Below are positions 9,265 through 21,056 of a stretch of 60,000 bases of DNA, in pieces. The notes beneath the pieces are model-generated. The model saw only the letters and a list, made by a program, of their open reading frames with translations. It was not told the DNA's origin and made no database searches. How positions within the stretch are numbered: position 1 is the stretch's first letter; the number at the start of each line of letters is the position of its first letter. Origin of the DNA: Liolophura sinensis (Eukaryota > Mollusca > Polyplacophora > Chitonida > Chitonidae); contig NC_088306.1 of NCBI RefSeq assembly GCF_032854445.1, positions 8,768,193-8,828,192 on the forward strand. Direction: 5' to 3'. The position numbers and the translations under genes are program-made.

Positions 9265-12200
9265 CTTTTTCAAAAGAAAAAGAAAAAACGCATTAAATTA
9301 AGTGAATTTATTTGTTTAATTATTTCATTATTGGCTTCTGTGATACTCAAGATGGGTTTATATGCGGAGAACCCGAAGTGAATCTTTGCAATACACTTGG
9401 AAATCCAACTGACTTATAGCCACCACCGAATGCGCGACGATTGGATTCGAACCTACAACCTCAAAGGTCAGGTTTATCGGCGGTGGTAAGAACAACGCTC
9501 TAGTCGACTTACCATCAGACGAAATTGTACACCCATATTACTAACCAAATAATTGACTGAGATGCATAATCAGTAATTTCCGATCCAAACCATATAGTTG
9601 ATAACACCTTCGACATCGCTTGTAGGATATAGCTTGTGAATGAAATAACGGATTCGTTATTATAGGAATACGCTAATTAATCTCGTAGCAGTCGAAAGTT
9701 AATGCGTAACAGATAAGTCTTAACTCCACCCATTCATGAGAACGCATTCTCACTAAATCTTTGTTGTTTTATTATCACATTTAACTAACATTGTCCACAC
9801 TAATGGTGCATTCAGAGCATGAATTTAGTTCTTCGATTATCTGTAACAATACTACAATCTATGAATGTTTCGATGCTAACCTTATCTGCGATGTAACTTT
9901 CCAGTTTCTTCTTCTCGAAATCTCGAAGTTTCTCTAAGAATGGCAGACGTTTTTGGATATCTTTCACACTTGCAATGTCATCCTTACTCACTGGAAAACA
10001 GAACCAAATTAATATTGACCATTTACTGTTTATAATTCAACAACAACATCAACGGATCAACAGACTCCTGGTACATACTTATAGAATTCGAGCCGAGCGC
10101 ACAAAAAGCAGTTGGAGAGAGGACGCACATCGAAGCGAGAACATTTGAAGTTTTTGGTAACGTTTAAGTTACGAGCACTGTTACAAGGAGAGGTAATTTA
10201 AAGATTCCAGTACATTGGCAAATCAAGATATACTGTCTCTCTTACTTGTTATTGTTGTTTTTTTGTCGTTCGATTAAATCAACTTAATGCTGACTTTAAT
10301 GAAATTAATTTCAGTGTAGTACCTACTGAAAAATCTGTTCCCGTTAAATATTATGATAAAATTTCACGTTTTGTACATCAGTGGATGAAAACAGTTGAGA
10401 AGTCACGCAGTATTAAAAGTTAATGCGTAACGGACTGAATCTACCTGCTTTACCGTGTAGTAATTAGAGTTTGCCATTTTACAGCAAACGTTACTATAGC
10501 AGTCAGTTTACCAGTCAAATGCATTGTAAAAACTCATAACAGGAAGTATGAATCTACTGATTTATGATAAGTTATAACAAACAGAAAACCAACGTGTACA
10601 TAAATACAAGGGCCAACAAATAAAATGGCTATTAGATATGGTGCCTATAAACTTTCTTGTAAATTTACACAGTGCATGAAGTGGCAATTTTACAGCCAAC
10701 AGTCTAAGAGAAAGCCATTATGAAACTACTCGTTACGCTTGATTGATCAGGGTAAATTACCTTCGTCCCTAAGATAGTCGGCAAGGAAGCAGTGACCAGA
10801 CCATTGTAGCAAGTCACAGAACTTGTCGAACGTCTGACCGCCCTTGAGAGGCAGTACCTCCAGCAAGGCGTGGATAATGGCTTCTCGACCTTCATGTTTC
10901 TGTAATAAAAGAAGAACCAAAAACTCATCAGTTGCTGCTCTCAGAACCACAAAAACAGACATTGTACTGCATGGCGACAATCGGTACTAAATAACTGTAA
11001 TATAACTGCTACTTATTGCAAAACGACATAGCATGATATTTCTTTTGATTTGACTCGTTCCATACATAAAAATATAAAAGACTTTCAGCGACGACAGTGT
11101 GATAGTTGGTCACACATAACCGGTGAAGTACGGTCAGTTTTCCTCAGTTTGGGTTTTATTCTAACTGTTCAGGTAAATGCTTAAATAGTACCAAATCCTC
11201 TAGCAAGATGGCTTAAGCAAAATTAGGTGAAAAAAGTATGCAGTCATGTAAATGGCAATATTAGAGGTCAATGGTCTCGAATGACTCAAGATGCTGTACG
11301 GCCTTCATATTTAATATACAAACACGTTAATTGTCAGACTTGCTTGAAGCCAGGTTTATGAAGAATGCTATGAAGAAGTTATGAAGAAACCACAACCACT
11401 GGCGATCTCCCATGCAGAGGCCTATTCTTTCGCTTATATTATATGTATCTAGCTTGTGGACAAACTGAACAGAGTCAGATTAAGACAGGGTCCGCACCGT
11501 GAATTACAGAACGAAGTACTTTCATACACGGGAACAAAATAACGGATAAGGAAGGCTTTTTTTACTAGATGCCTAACTATGCAATGTCAGGCAGACTGGC
11601 ATAAAGCGTCTCTGATATGGTACATTGCGCTTTTACTTTTGCCAACGGTTTAAGATTTTTCACAAAAGATCATTTACCCTATATTTGTTTATTCATATAT
11701 TTATTTTATTGTTGGTTAGTGTCATGATCAAGAATTCTTCTCTTTGTAATGTACGGTAGCGTCATGATCAACACTTCTTCTCTATATAATGTACGCTAGC
11801 ATCATGATCAAGACTTTAGCTCTTCATAATGTACGCTAGCGTCATGACCAACACTTTGGCTATCTATAACGTACGCTAGCGTCATGATCAAGACTTCTTC
11901 TTTATAATGTACGCTAGCGTCATGATCAAGACGTCCTCTCTTTATAATATACGCTAGCGTCATGATCAAGACTTTTTTCTTTATAATGTACGCTAGCGTC
12001 ATGAGAGGTGACAAATATCTACTTAATCCTGTGTGTAAAAAAGCTAAATTCGTATGTTTAATGTGTAAATCCATGATGGTAAAGTATTTAAGAGTGCTGC
12101 CATTTTTTCTAGTCAAACTAACATTCATTTTCTTTAGTAATTCACATATAGTTGCGAGAACACCGACATAGTAAACTCAAGAAGACTGGGTCTGCGAGTT

Positions 12201-15200
12201 GGTAAGTTGTCATGATAAGAGGGGAGTTTAGCTGAAATATTACGTTCCGCTATGCTAGTTTACCAGTGTCAACAAGTTTGTCACGAATCGCTGATAAAAC
12301 CACTTGTCTGTTTACGGTAAGACAGGAATTTCTCACCCTGGCGTGACCCAGTCTTTAGAAGATGTTGCAATATAGAATAGGCCAAAGTCTCAACTGCCTC
12401 TATATAATCTTTGAATAAATTTAGCCGTTATAACAGACATTCGTACATTGTATTTCCATCTTAAACAACGAAATATACTGAAGACATAAAAATCATAGAG
12501 AGTAAAACTAGAAGAGCGACGACAGTGTGGTAGTTGGTAAATGGTCACACGTGACCGGTGAAATAAGGCCTTCTGTCAGTATACTTTATTGTCAGTTAGC
12601 TGTTGATGTAAATACAAGAATAGCAAATTATTAAAAAAATTTAAAAATGAAGTGATGTTAATTATAATTTATTGCACGTCACTAGTACGGGAGTGCTGAA
12701 AATGCAGAGTTTTCGTCACATTTAACATAGGACCAAAATTCTAGAAAACTGTCCGATATCCTCCGCAGAAGTACAAGAGATGAAATACCTTGATACCTTA
12801 ATCTGACAAGAGATTAAATGGGTTTTATCTCTGGCTAGTTTTGAAAGAAACCTGATATATTTTATTGGTTTATTCTACTGCAATCATTTAATCATACCCA
12901 CACATTCAACACAAAAACTAAAAAAGCTAAGACTGTATATACAGTAAGAAATAATGACGGAGTTATTTAAAAAATCAGTCAATAATTTTCAAGGAAGCTG
13001 GAAAGACGATCCATATATTCTAGGGGCATAAATTTAATTAGCATTAAAATCGTTTGCCAGGGTTAGTTTGTGAATTGACATTAATCAAAACTCGTGCCCA
13101 GTTCTGCATTAATTGTAGCTGTTCCTATATCCAGCGCTAGGTGAGTCAGCAACTGCCGATGGTCCCCTGGGCTTTGCCTGGTTTCCTCCCACCATATTGC
13201 TGGCCGCCGTCGTATAAGTGAAATATTCTTGAGTACGGCATAAAACACCAATCAAATAAATAAATAAATAAATATAAGACGATGCATATATGTCCCTAAA
13301 CCGTGGGGTTTGGCACAAAACGGCTAAAAATCATTATGAATACAAAGCAGTGATTACAATAGTGAATGTAAAAAAAATTAAGCCATCTCGTGACCCGAAG
13401 TGCATAGGCATTGCTCTGACCTTTATTTGTTAAGTGGCCTGAAATAATGGGCCTACCGTGTATGGCTGCTCTGCCACGACCTGTCTGTTTACCGAACCAC
13501 TTACGGCAAGTATGCCCCTATCGTATATCAATATTTGTCCACACCTGCTCGGTGTGGATTACAATATGAGCAACAGTTCGGACCCACATGACCTCGTGAT
13601 TTGTCATACGGTAGCGCACATTGGACTCGATCCAGGACAGTTGCCATCTTGTCAGCAGACAGATTGAACCGAGCTAACGTTTTAAACTAGAGAGTAAAGG
13701 TTGGAGGGGAGGGTGGTGTGGGGATGGAGGTGAAGAGGGCTGTGTAATACTTTTGATTAATTTTTATACATTGTGTATTCTTGTTTTGTATTTTTGTGTT
13801 TATTTTGTTATTTTTACATCATGACCTAATATATCTTGGGACTATAGACCCAGAACATACACGCTATGGTTGACGACTTGTATATGAATGTTTGATACAA
13901 CGTCTAGATTTATACACACAAATTCGCATTTAGTCGACAACACAAATTAAATTTCATTTTCACTGAAACATCACTATGCAAGACAAAGCGTTTCAAGAAT
14001 GTCGGATTTAACGAGATAAGTCAGTGTTCATGTATGGGCCTCCGTGGTCGAGGTGGCTAGCTTGCCATGGCGGTGCACGATCACCGTGAGTTCAAGCACA
14101 GCTTATACTGGCCGTTCGTGGGAAGGTTTGTTAGCAACTTGGATGGTGGTAGGTTTACCCCGAGCTCCGTCCGGTTTTTCCTTCCACCATTATGCTGGCC
14201 GACGTCGCATAATTGAAATATTTTTAAATACGTCGTAAACTCAAATCAGATAAAAAAAAATAAATCAGTGTAAATGTGGTTATGAGATGGAATGTCTCTG
14301 CATAAGCTGGGCATACACGAAAGCTTAAAGATGTCATACAGGGGATTTTTGGCCACAAAATCCATATTCGCTAATTTAATAAGATCTATGTTTTACAAAC
14401 TTTAGCTCAAATTATTGCGTTTCCGTCAATATGGGTCTCGTACGTGTACCTGTAGTATTTATGGCATTGAAATGAATGTAAAGCTTGAACAAGTTATCAT
14501 GCGAAGCGATTTATAAATTTTATTGGAAATTTTGATCACTTACTTTTTTAAAAAAAAACACGTGCACAGAAGAGGCTGATATTTCGTGAAATACGGTCTA
14601 AATATATTCCAAAATAATAGCAAAATTTCTAATGGATTTTCGCTCTGATCGAGCCCCTTCAAATTCCGACTTAACGCAAAAAATCTTGTCTCCACTGTCG
14701 GAAAATTATGACGGAACTAGCAACGCTCAATCTGAGTTGACTTGAGTTGAGTTGAGTTCAGTTCAGTTCAGTTCAGTACAGTTCAGTTCAGTACAGTTCA
14801 GTTCAGTTCAGTTGAGCATGCCGAGCTTTAATTGTACCACAACTTTACCCTAATTATGGTATGCATCCCCATGGGGTCACGATCTCAGACAGATAAGCTT
14901 CGGTCCCCCTCCCTCTAAGGGGAATTATATGTCAATCATGTTTGACAGCTGTACATTTCTTTTAATGACACATGAGACCTACGCTGAACTGGTGCCGATA
15001 ATTGCCTCAAATGTAGAGCCACATTCCAAGAAGAAAATAGTAGAGGAAACAACAAAGTTGGCACTTAGTCTGTCCTCTCGTGCTCTTTATATGTTTAGCC
15101 AATCCGTCATAATTTGATGAAGTAGCGTTCAAGCAAACCTCCTTGTTTATTGTTAATACATTCGACGTGTGTATGCTACTGTATATCAGGCCTTGTGAGC

Positions 15201-16258
15201 ATACTGCACCCGTTTACACCTGTACTTGTACACACTCTCCAGCCACCCACACTTAAAATCCTACCAAGCTTCAAGATTGCATTCGTAGACATTCTGTTCA
15301 GAAAATATAAAGCATAATCTGACATATATAGACCCATGGAAATTTCCACTTTATGTACATGCTTGTGCTATATCAGTTAAGCGCAGCTTAACTAAGTGCT
15401 GAGGAAACCAGACAAACAAAAGGAACCAGACAGAGTTATGTATAAATACAACACAGTTGAGAGGAAACCGCAAAGACCTTAAGATCATACATGGCTATGA
15501 GGAAACCAGACAGGGTTATGAATAAACATAACACAGTTTGAGAGGAAACCGTAAATGTCTTAAGATCATACATGGTCATGAGGAAACCAGGCAGAGTTAT
15601 GAAAAAACATAACACAGTTGAGAGGAAACCGTAAATGTCTTAAGATCATAAATGGTCATGTGGAAACCAGACATAGATAGACGGAAACCAGACAGAGCAA
15701 GGCTATTCAGACAAGGCTAAAAGGAAACCACACATGGCTTGGAGAATGTTGTGCAGAGCCCAGAAAAAAGACGGATGTAAGATGCTACCGTACAGAGCTA
15801 TGAGGATGTCAAGCAATGTTAGGGGGAAACTGGACACAGCCACGAGGAAACTGGACAGAGCTAGCAGGAGGGAAGCAGAGAGATTTAGTAGGAAACCTAG
15901 CAGACCGCAGAGGAAACATGGTGTGATACAAAGGAAACTAGACCAAGCGCGAAGGAAACCACCACATCGCAAACACATATTACCGACCTATCCCTAACAA
16001 GCCTAAGTTTATTGGCAGACCTTGATTTAAGGCGATATTAATGCGGTATGAAATAAATAATAAACCGACTGCAGTGAGGACTTTTAGAATCATCAGAATT
16101 GTCTGTGAAAACAAATTGCGTGATTAGAATCATGTTCATGTAACCTTTCGACAAAACAGACTTATGTCGAAACAAGATTTTAAAAAATCTATTTATTCAT
16201 ATGTTCTCTCAAAATCACCAGGACACTGCTACAATACTACCAATGTAGCGTTGAGTCG

Positions 16259-16357
<99 letters not shown>

Positions 16358-19300
16358 GGTCATAACCCTATTTTTCCCTTTTCACATATCGATTACGTTA
16401 ATCCATACAATCCATACTAATACAGTTGTGTTCACACGCCACAGCCTACAGTTTACAGCCTTTATCGATCACACTACATACAGCTTTAACGCTACAGTGC
16501 ATGTGGACTAAGTGTTTTATAAGCACATCTAACATACGTAAATAGCATTGAACAGTTTTGTTACAGGCGAGAAAGAGTTTTACAAATTCTCTATCCGCTA
16601 AGCGGGATACCATGATTCATGCCTGGTAAAGCTTTGCCTGACACTTTGGAATTGGTAACCATTCTCATCGGTTTGAGATACAACATGTATTATAAGAAGA
16701 AGCTGTAGCGTTCAGCCTAATGGCCTAATTTCGGTTTGTGTTTTTATGTGAATCATTGTGACACCTGGAACTTCACATATGGTCTTCGGCATATTTATTC
16801 ATTTATTTATTTGCTTAGTGTTTTACGCCGTACTCAGAAATATTTCACCTACACGTCGGCGACCAATATTAATGGCCGGAAATGTAAAAGTCGAAACATA
16901 TAAGAATACACCTGAAAAATAGAACTGAATGGCACAACTTTTGAACGTGACTGCAATGATGTAGCATAGACATAAATAGCCAAGTTGTTTTCTTTTCTCT
17001 CTCGTATTAAATATTTCCAAAACAGAACATCTGAAGTAAGTCTACATCAGTGACATCTAATAGATTGCAACAAACATGACTGCATCGTCTAACCTAGATT
17101 TGTTTAAGAGGTGTTACCGTAGGGACTGAGTGTTCCTACTATTGATGCATTGACATAAACAGTTAACACTATCTAATATAAACTGCCAAGAGGCCATATT
17201 TCACCGGTTTAGTTTAACTATTTGCCAACTATGACACTGTCATCATTGCTCTGGTTTTACTCTCTATGCTGTACGTCTTTTATGTGTACAAGCTACATGT
17301 AAGTATTGGTGGGTCCGATATCCATATGCTGTGAAAAGGTAGCAAGGTACTGCCTCGAGTCCTCAGCATGGCATTACAGTGAGGCAGCAAATAGCTCTGA
17401 CATCGGTTGGCCAATTTCCCAGCTTTGCTTCCACATTAAGCATTCTGAACCATTGACGTGAAACTCAAGTGTTTTAACGGGTTTGCGTTGGTCCTAGTGT
17501 AATTCTGACTTTATTTGACCCTGCTGTCCTTAACCAATACAGAGCATAAGGCAACAAATAACACAAAAGTAGCCCTGGGATCCATTCGGATCAGCATACG
17601 AGCTTCATCTTCCGCCATTTCTTATCACTTGGTTACGTTGCCTAGCTTACCATAAATTACCATAATTAAAGTTACCATTGTGACGACGTTGTGTGTATCG
17701 CCCTTTTAGTCTACAACGTCCCACCTACATGTACATCTATACTGTCGTGACATAATCGATGAAAGAGATGTAAATATAGTAGACTACGGCACAGAGGGTA
17801 AAACCAGAAGAGTTAGAAGATGGTCACAAGTAAAATCAGACCTCCTGTCAATTTACATCACTTAGGATTTTAATCAAGACCCACCAAAAAGGAACAGGCT
17901 AACTTCTACCGAACGTTAATATTTAGGATAAACACATGCACGTTGTTCAGTTAATGTTAATGTGCCCGCCTCACTAAAGCTGCAAGTATAGACCCAACCG
18001 TTATCATCAGACACAAGTAATCGAGTCAATTTTGCAATTATTAATTTCCGTGTTTAGTCATTTTTTTTTTATTTCTTAGACGTACAGGTTGGGTTAAAAG
18101 ATAGAGACAGGCCAGCCCCGGTCCAATTCGTAGGACACAACAGACGGCACCACAAATGCGCAAAACCCCAGACTAACATACCTAAAACAGAACAATGACA
18201 GCGAAATCTTTCTTTAAAAATCTATATGATCTGCCTATGTTAGGTCTTAAAATTTAACCTAACAGATCAACTGGATGAACAGCTTTGACTTTTTTATCAA
18301 TATATGAATCTATGCGTCGAAACCGACATTCGTATATCAGCATTCAACCAATATGGACGTATCAGGTAAATAAACGCAAGGCGACTTCCCCAAACGGCAT
18401 ATAACACAAACCACCCAAGAACTAAAAAAATATATAAAGTACGAAAATAGGACGGAAGCATGCGAAGAGAACCATTCAACAGTTTTCAGTGAAGTTGGAA
18501 AGGCGCAGTGTATGTTCAAGACGACTGAGTAAAATCAGGATTCAAACTGTGTAGTATGTTAGTATATCAATTGTTGATAACAAAATATGTATTTCAGTTG
18601 CGCTTTGATTGCAACTGTGTATATATCTAAAGTGGCGATCTGAAGTTACATCCCCTTGCCCCTTGTGTAACTAAAATACCAATTAAAATGTGTTCCATGT
18701 ACATGCCACTTTCCTATGTATTAGTACAATTGAACTTGCTGGCGGTCGTGGGTTTCAACAGGTTTCCTCCCGCCATAATGTTGATCGCCGTCGTATAATT
18801 TAACTACTCTTCAGCCAGGCTCCAAATACCAATCAAGTAAAGAAACAGAATAAATAAACATGGAAGCTCATTTCGACAGGCCCAGATCCCTACTCTCGGA
18901 GCATGTTTTGTCACGGCACCATTGTAATGGGTAACATAATAAGAGCTTAAGATAACGCAGTGTCAGCATAGCGAATAGACATGGAACAACACACAAAAGC
19001 AAGCCCTCTATCCACTAACACAAGTTCCTCAATAATTTATCACATTACTAACCAAAATACTTGGGCTTATTGACGTTCGTGAAGTATGTAGAATTACAAA
19101 CCTACATGCACACATATTTGTGTTCATATTTTGAATTGTTCAACGTTGAAACCCTTGTGTGCGTTATTCCCGGCGTCAGTCACAAAATACGGTCGTAAAT
19201 GAGTGACCTCATGGTTTCAACACATCAACATCAGTCGAGCGCTATTTATCATCCAGATATTTATCTTTTCAAACCATTACTTACCTGAATATCGTCGAGT

Positions 19301-19419
19301 ATGAATTGTGTCAGGACTCCTTCAGCCACAAGTTTTCCCGCAAATTCTGGTGTCCACACGATGTTCTTGGCCAAAAAGTTCCTGCTGTTTGCCAGTGCTG
19401 TTTTCTGCTTGTTGTTCAT
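8014..19419 (-). CDS. CARD and coiled-coil adaptor protein, complete gene span
   Basis: Four minus-strand exons (19285-19419, 10761-10899, 9881-9990, 8014-9264) join with GT-AG borders and phases 0, 1, 0 into 544 codons plus stop. Residues about 5-93 form a CARD death-fold: a first helix, LVAEGVLT before helix 3, and the typical LLEVLPLKGGQTFDKFCDLL followed by LADYLRDEG. From about residue 98 to 440 the protein is charged and heptad-like, as expected of a long coiled coil. Residues about 444-544 are basic and rich in Gly, Pro and Ser. CARD plus coiled coil, and the length near 540, resembles CARD9-type adaptors that nucleate BCL10-like filaments in NF-kB signalling, acting in the cytosol. 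The sequence is not close enough for me to call an orthologue; a mollusc-specific CARD protein is equally possible. The first intron is 8.4 kb and full of repeats. Gene structure is strongly supported. Confidence 0.85.
9425..9535 (-). mobile_element. tRNA-like SINE head, minus, in intron
   Basis: On the minus strand it reads like a tRNA-derived promoter: a TAGAGCGTTGT A-box-like segment and a perfect GGTTCGAATCC B box about 55 bases later. It does not fold into an intact tRNA that I can see, so a SINE head is more likely than a tRNA gene. It belongs to a different family from the main SINE. Confidence 0.5.
9881..9990 (-). CDS. CARD gene, third exon
   Basis: The exon runs from TTTTCCAG/TGAGTAAGG to GCAGATAAG/GTTAGC and encodes VSKDDIASVK through DFEKKKLESYIADK. 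This is the link from the CARD into the coiled coil. It is too short for a standard ORF list, but both borders and the phase (one base carried in, none out) fit its neighbours. Confidence 0.85.
10761..10899 (-). CDS. CARD gene, second exon (second half of CARD)
   Basis: The acceptor is TTTTATTACAG and the donor is GACGAAG/GTAATT. It encodes KHEGREAIIHALLEVLPLKG, then TFDKFCDLLQWSG and FLADYLRDE. This is the most conserved part of a CARD (helices 4-6) and the main evidence for the domain call. Confidence 0.92.
11085..11335 (+). repeat. Dispersed repeat family D, full copy
   Basis: It holds GACGACAGTGTGATAGTTGG, CACACATAACCGGTGAA, a GTAAATGCTTAAATAGTA segment and CTAGCAAGATGGCTTAAGC in the family order. 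Other copies lie at 12505-12725, 17762-17890, 22258-22520, 36060-36310, 38690-38960, 41235-41345, 44025-44250 and 51555-51710 on the plus strand, and several on the minus strand. Confidence 0.85.
11720..12003 (+). repeat. Minisatellite of 39-40 bp, 7 copies
   Basis: The unit GTCATGATCAAGACTTCTTC then TATAATGTACGCTAGC recurs from 11721 at steps of 39-40 bp, with a partial eighth at about 11998. The unit junction ACGCTAGCGT is a perfect palindrome. The minus-strand open frame 11808-12128 is only this repeat read through. It lies in intron 1 of the CARD gene. Confidence 0.95.
12505..12725 (+). repeat. Dispersed repeat family D, copy
   Basis: It starts with AGAGAGTAAAACTAGAAGAG and GACGACAGTGTGGTAGTTGG and keeps the CACGTGACCGGTGAAATA segment and the TTATTGCACGTCACTAG end. 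An interior stretch carrying the AACTGTTCATG motif is shortened. Confidence 0.8.
13145..13274 (+). mobile_element. SINE family A, 3' half
   Basis: This copy starts at the CAGCAACTGCCGATGGTC region and keeps the whole conserved 3' block and a TAAA-type tail. It lacks the tRNA-like head. It lies in intron 1 of the CARD gene. Confidence 0.88.
13275..14021. other. CARD intron 1 stretch without recognised element
   Basis: No exon was found. A TGGACTCGATCCAG segment near 13621 resembles a tRNA B box, but no matching A box or repeat partner was seen. The rest is AT-rich intron sequence. Confidence 0.4.
14036..14265 (+). mobile_element. SINE family A, full length with tRNA-like head
   Basis: The head GGGCCTCCGTGGTCGAGGTGG corresponds to the tRNA-like start of the copy at 23651, followed by a GTGAGTTCAAGC B-box-like site, the conserved centre and 3' block. 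CAGTGT-type sequence flanks both ends (14022 and 14266) as an imperfect target duplication. Several substitutions mark it as older than the 23651 copy. Confidence 0.85.
14735..14816 (+). repeat. (GTTCA)n pentanucleotide repeat
   Basis: About 16 units of GAGTT, GTTCA or GTACA variants follow one another. This is simple-sequence DNA in intron 1 of the CARD gene. Confidence 0.95.
15395..15975 (+). repeat. Minisatellite of about 80 bp passing into short AGGAAACC repeats
   Basis: Units starting GAGGAAACCAGACAG lie at about 15401, 15499, 15580 and 15660, each with AACACAGTTGAGAGGAAACC and CTTAAGATCATA. From 15660 to 15975 only the shorter AGGAAACCAGACAGAGC theme continues, at irregular spacing of about 20 bp. 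This suggests the long unit was built from the short one. Open frames on both strands at 15703-15997 are by-products. Confidence 0.9.
16259..16355. repeat. (TA)n microsatellite, long
   Basis: A pure alternating AT tract of about 97 bp, the longest simple repeat in the window. Its length is likely to vary between individuals. Confidence 0.98.
16795..16878 (-). mobile_element. SINE family A, 3' fragment, minus
   Basis: Only the tail and the GTTTTACGCCGTACTC-AGAAATATTTC segment (complement of the 3' block) remain, ending in a degraded GTCGGCGACCA segment. Confidence 0.8.
17040..17285 (-). repeat. Dispersed repeat family D, minus copy
   Basis: Landmarks read in complement: GACATCTAATAGATTGCAAC, AAGAGGCCATATTTCACCGG, TTTGCCAACTATGACACTG and CTCTATGCTGTACGTC. 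The last fixes the family's 5' end as GACGTACAGCATAGAG. Confidence 0.82.
17762..17890 (+). repeat. Dispersed repeat family D, partial copy
   Basis: It begins CAGAGGGTAAAACCAGAAGAG and runs through ATGGTCACAAG and CTCCTGTCAATTTAC; the right half is missing. Confidence 0.65.
18295..18625 (-). repeat. Dispersed repeat family C, long minus copy
   Basis: In complement it carries the family landmarks in order: a CAATCAAAGCG segment, a CTGAAAACTGTTGAATGG segment, a TTTGTGTTATATGCCG segment and the CGACGCATAGATTC end. Comparison with 40800-41175 gives a family length of roughly 350-400 bp. Confidence 0.8.
18738..18855 (+). mobile_element. SINE family A, old degraded copy
   Basis: GGTCGTGGGTTTCAACAGG, CCTCCCGCCATAATG and GCCGTCGTATAA are recognisable, but the rest of the 3' block is heavily mutated. 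Confidence 0.7.
19285..19419 (-). CDS. CARD gene, first coding exon
   Basis: ATG at 19419-19417 is the first in frame after an upstream in-frame TAG, and the exon ends GACGATATTCAG/GTAAGT. It encodes 45 residues including LANSRNFLAKNIVWTPEF and AEGVLTQFILDDI, the first half of the CARD. The exon probably extends upstream as 5' UTR; no clear TATA or promoter motif was recognised above it. Confidence 0.87.
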
Positions 19420-19539
19420 GATGTCCAGTATAAAGATCACCTTTAGCCCACAGTAAATTCTGAACTAATCGCCAACCATTGTTCATCTGAAGAAGAGATC
19501 CGGGTGTCCATGCGTTCATGTGTGATGTGGACGCTCAGT

Positions 19540-20631
19540 TAACCACTCCTGTGCACCTGTTAAAGCTTTACCGTAGACTGTTGCCTGCATATTGTACTCA
19601 CTGGCGCCTGGTGTGTTACCGTGCGGTCGGTCGCTAGTATTATGTATGTACGTAGAGTTTTCAAAGTTTGGTTTTTGGAAAGTTGCCAGCCAAGCTGTCC
19701 ATTCAGTCGATATCCTCTTAACTTACCCCACTATGATTACAAGTGGCCCTCGTGCTGAATGTATGTTATTACAGTTCATTTAAACCATTGAGCGCCAGAC
19801 TAGAATCTGTAGCCACATGTACTGCACCCTGAGCAATCTGTGAAGACAACAATATTTATTTTTTTCAGACTGAATCTTAGCCCCCTAATCTTCACATTTG
19901 TTCTCTTTTGACTTATTAATACCGGACTATAACAATATGGGCTTTAGGTGCAGAAGCCGCTTTTTGCATTGAGCCGAATAGTGGAGCATAGCGATTGTCG
20001 AAGCAGACTAAGAGTATAACGATCCATTATTCTCTGTTATAATTGTATTGTATGTGCTTCTCTTAGTAGATATTGAGAAAATATTCACTGGATATCCACT
20101 TCAACAAGGGAATCACAAAGAAACGATATCAGAATGCTCGGCGGTGTGGAAAACATGTGAACACAATAACCTGTGGTGACTATCGGACAAAGCCTGGCGG
20201 CTACATCAATAGAATCCGCGATCCGTGTCCGTAGCCTTATTAAATTCGAGTTTTATATTGACAACAATTACAGTCGGTTGGTTATTAGATGGTTTATTGC
20301 CGAGTTCCTCCCAAAACTGTTAATTCCATATCTGTTTGTATACACACGAAGTATGTGACGAACAGTCTCAACTCAACCACCGACAATGGCAAGTTCGGAG
20401 TTCGTGTAATTAGCCGTATTAGAATGTATTGGTCGTAAAGTCCTTACCAATGTCGTTTAAATTAAATTCAGGTGTGGTATAACAGGCATTTGTATGATAA
20501 TTGTCAGGTGTAATGATTTCACGTTCACTAATCGTAAGACTGAAGTCATAACAGTGGCTGCTGGGTCCGCGAAATCCTGAGAAATGACAATGTCACAACA
20601 ATACTCAAAAGTCAGTACGTGAGTGAATTTA
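19540..20631. other. Upstream of the CARD gene, no gene seen
   Basis: This is the likely promoter side of the CARD gene, but I find no convincing core motif. Short open frames here have no recognisable protein features. Confidence 0.4.
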
Positions 20632-21056
20632 GACTGCGGTTCGCAGCAGGCGTTTAGCTATTCAACGGGGACAAGTCATTATTTCTATAATTTATATATA
20701 AGGCTATATCTCCATTAACACTGCACCTACAGACATCATATTTGTTACATTAGTGACACTTAATACAAGCTATCATGCGATGCCAATGATTCCCGATTCT
20801 AACACCACAGGGCTCTTCTTTGAATAGCAGCCTGAATAGCAATCCTGCACGTATCTCCATTATTCACTGCACATACAGACATCATACTTGGTACATTAAT
20901 GATACTCAATACGGGCTGTCATGTGATGACAATACTTCCTGATTCTAACTCCAGTGGGCGCTTCTGTGATTGGCAGAAGGACATAATAATATATAATGTA
21001 TAGAAATAATGACTTGTCCCTTTTGAATAGCTACCCGCCAACTGCGATCCGCAGTC
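20632..21056. mobile_element. Inverted-repeat element (MITE-like), 425 bp
   Basis: The arm at 20632-20689 (GACTGCGGTTCGCAGCAGGC start) is the near-perfect inverse of 20999-21056 (ends CGATCCGCAGTC). About 57 bp pair, and weaker pairing continues inward. Inside, two direct repeats of about 112 bp (20707-20819 and 20852-20965) share ACATACAGACATCATA and CTGATTCTAAC landmarks. No open frame is present, so it is a non-autonomous DNA element or fold-back element. No clear target duplication was seen, so the superfamily is open. Confidence 0.85.

Noticed and set aside
8176-9301. Several plus-strand frames
   Set aside because: They mirror the coiled-coil exon on the minus strand.
9425-9535. Possible tRNA gene
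   Set aside because: A B box is present, but the A-to-B spacing and lack of a pairing acceptor stem fit a SINE head better.
15703-15997. Overlapping open frames on both strands
   Set aside because: They lie wholly inside the AGGAAACC minisatellite and are open only because of the repeat.
16164-16511. 115-codon plus-strand frame
   Set aside because: Most of it is the (TA)n microsatellite; no splice or motif support.
19322-19519. 65-codon minus-strand frame overlapping the CARD start exon
   Set aside because: It is a different frame of the CARD exon; the CARD frame has domain and splice support.
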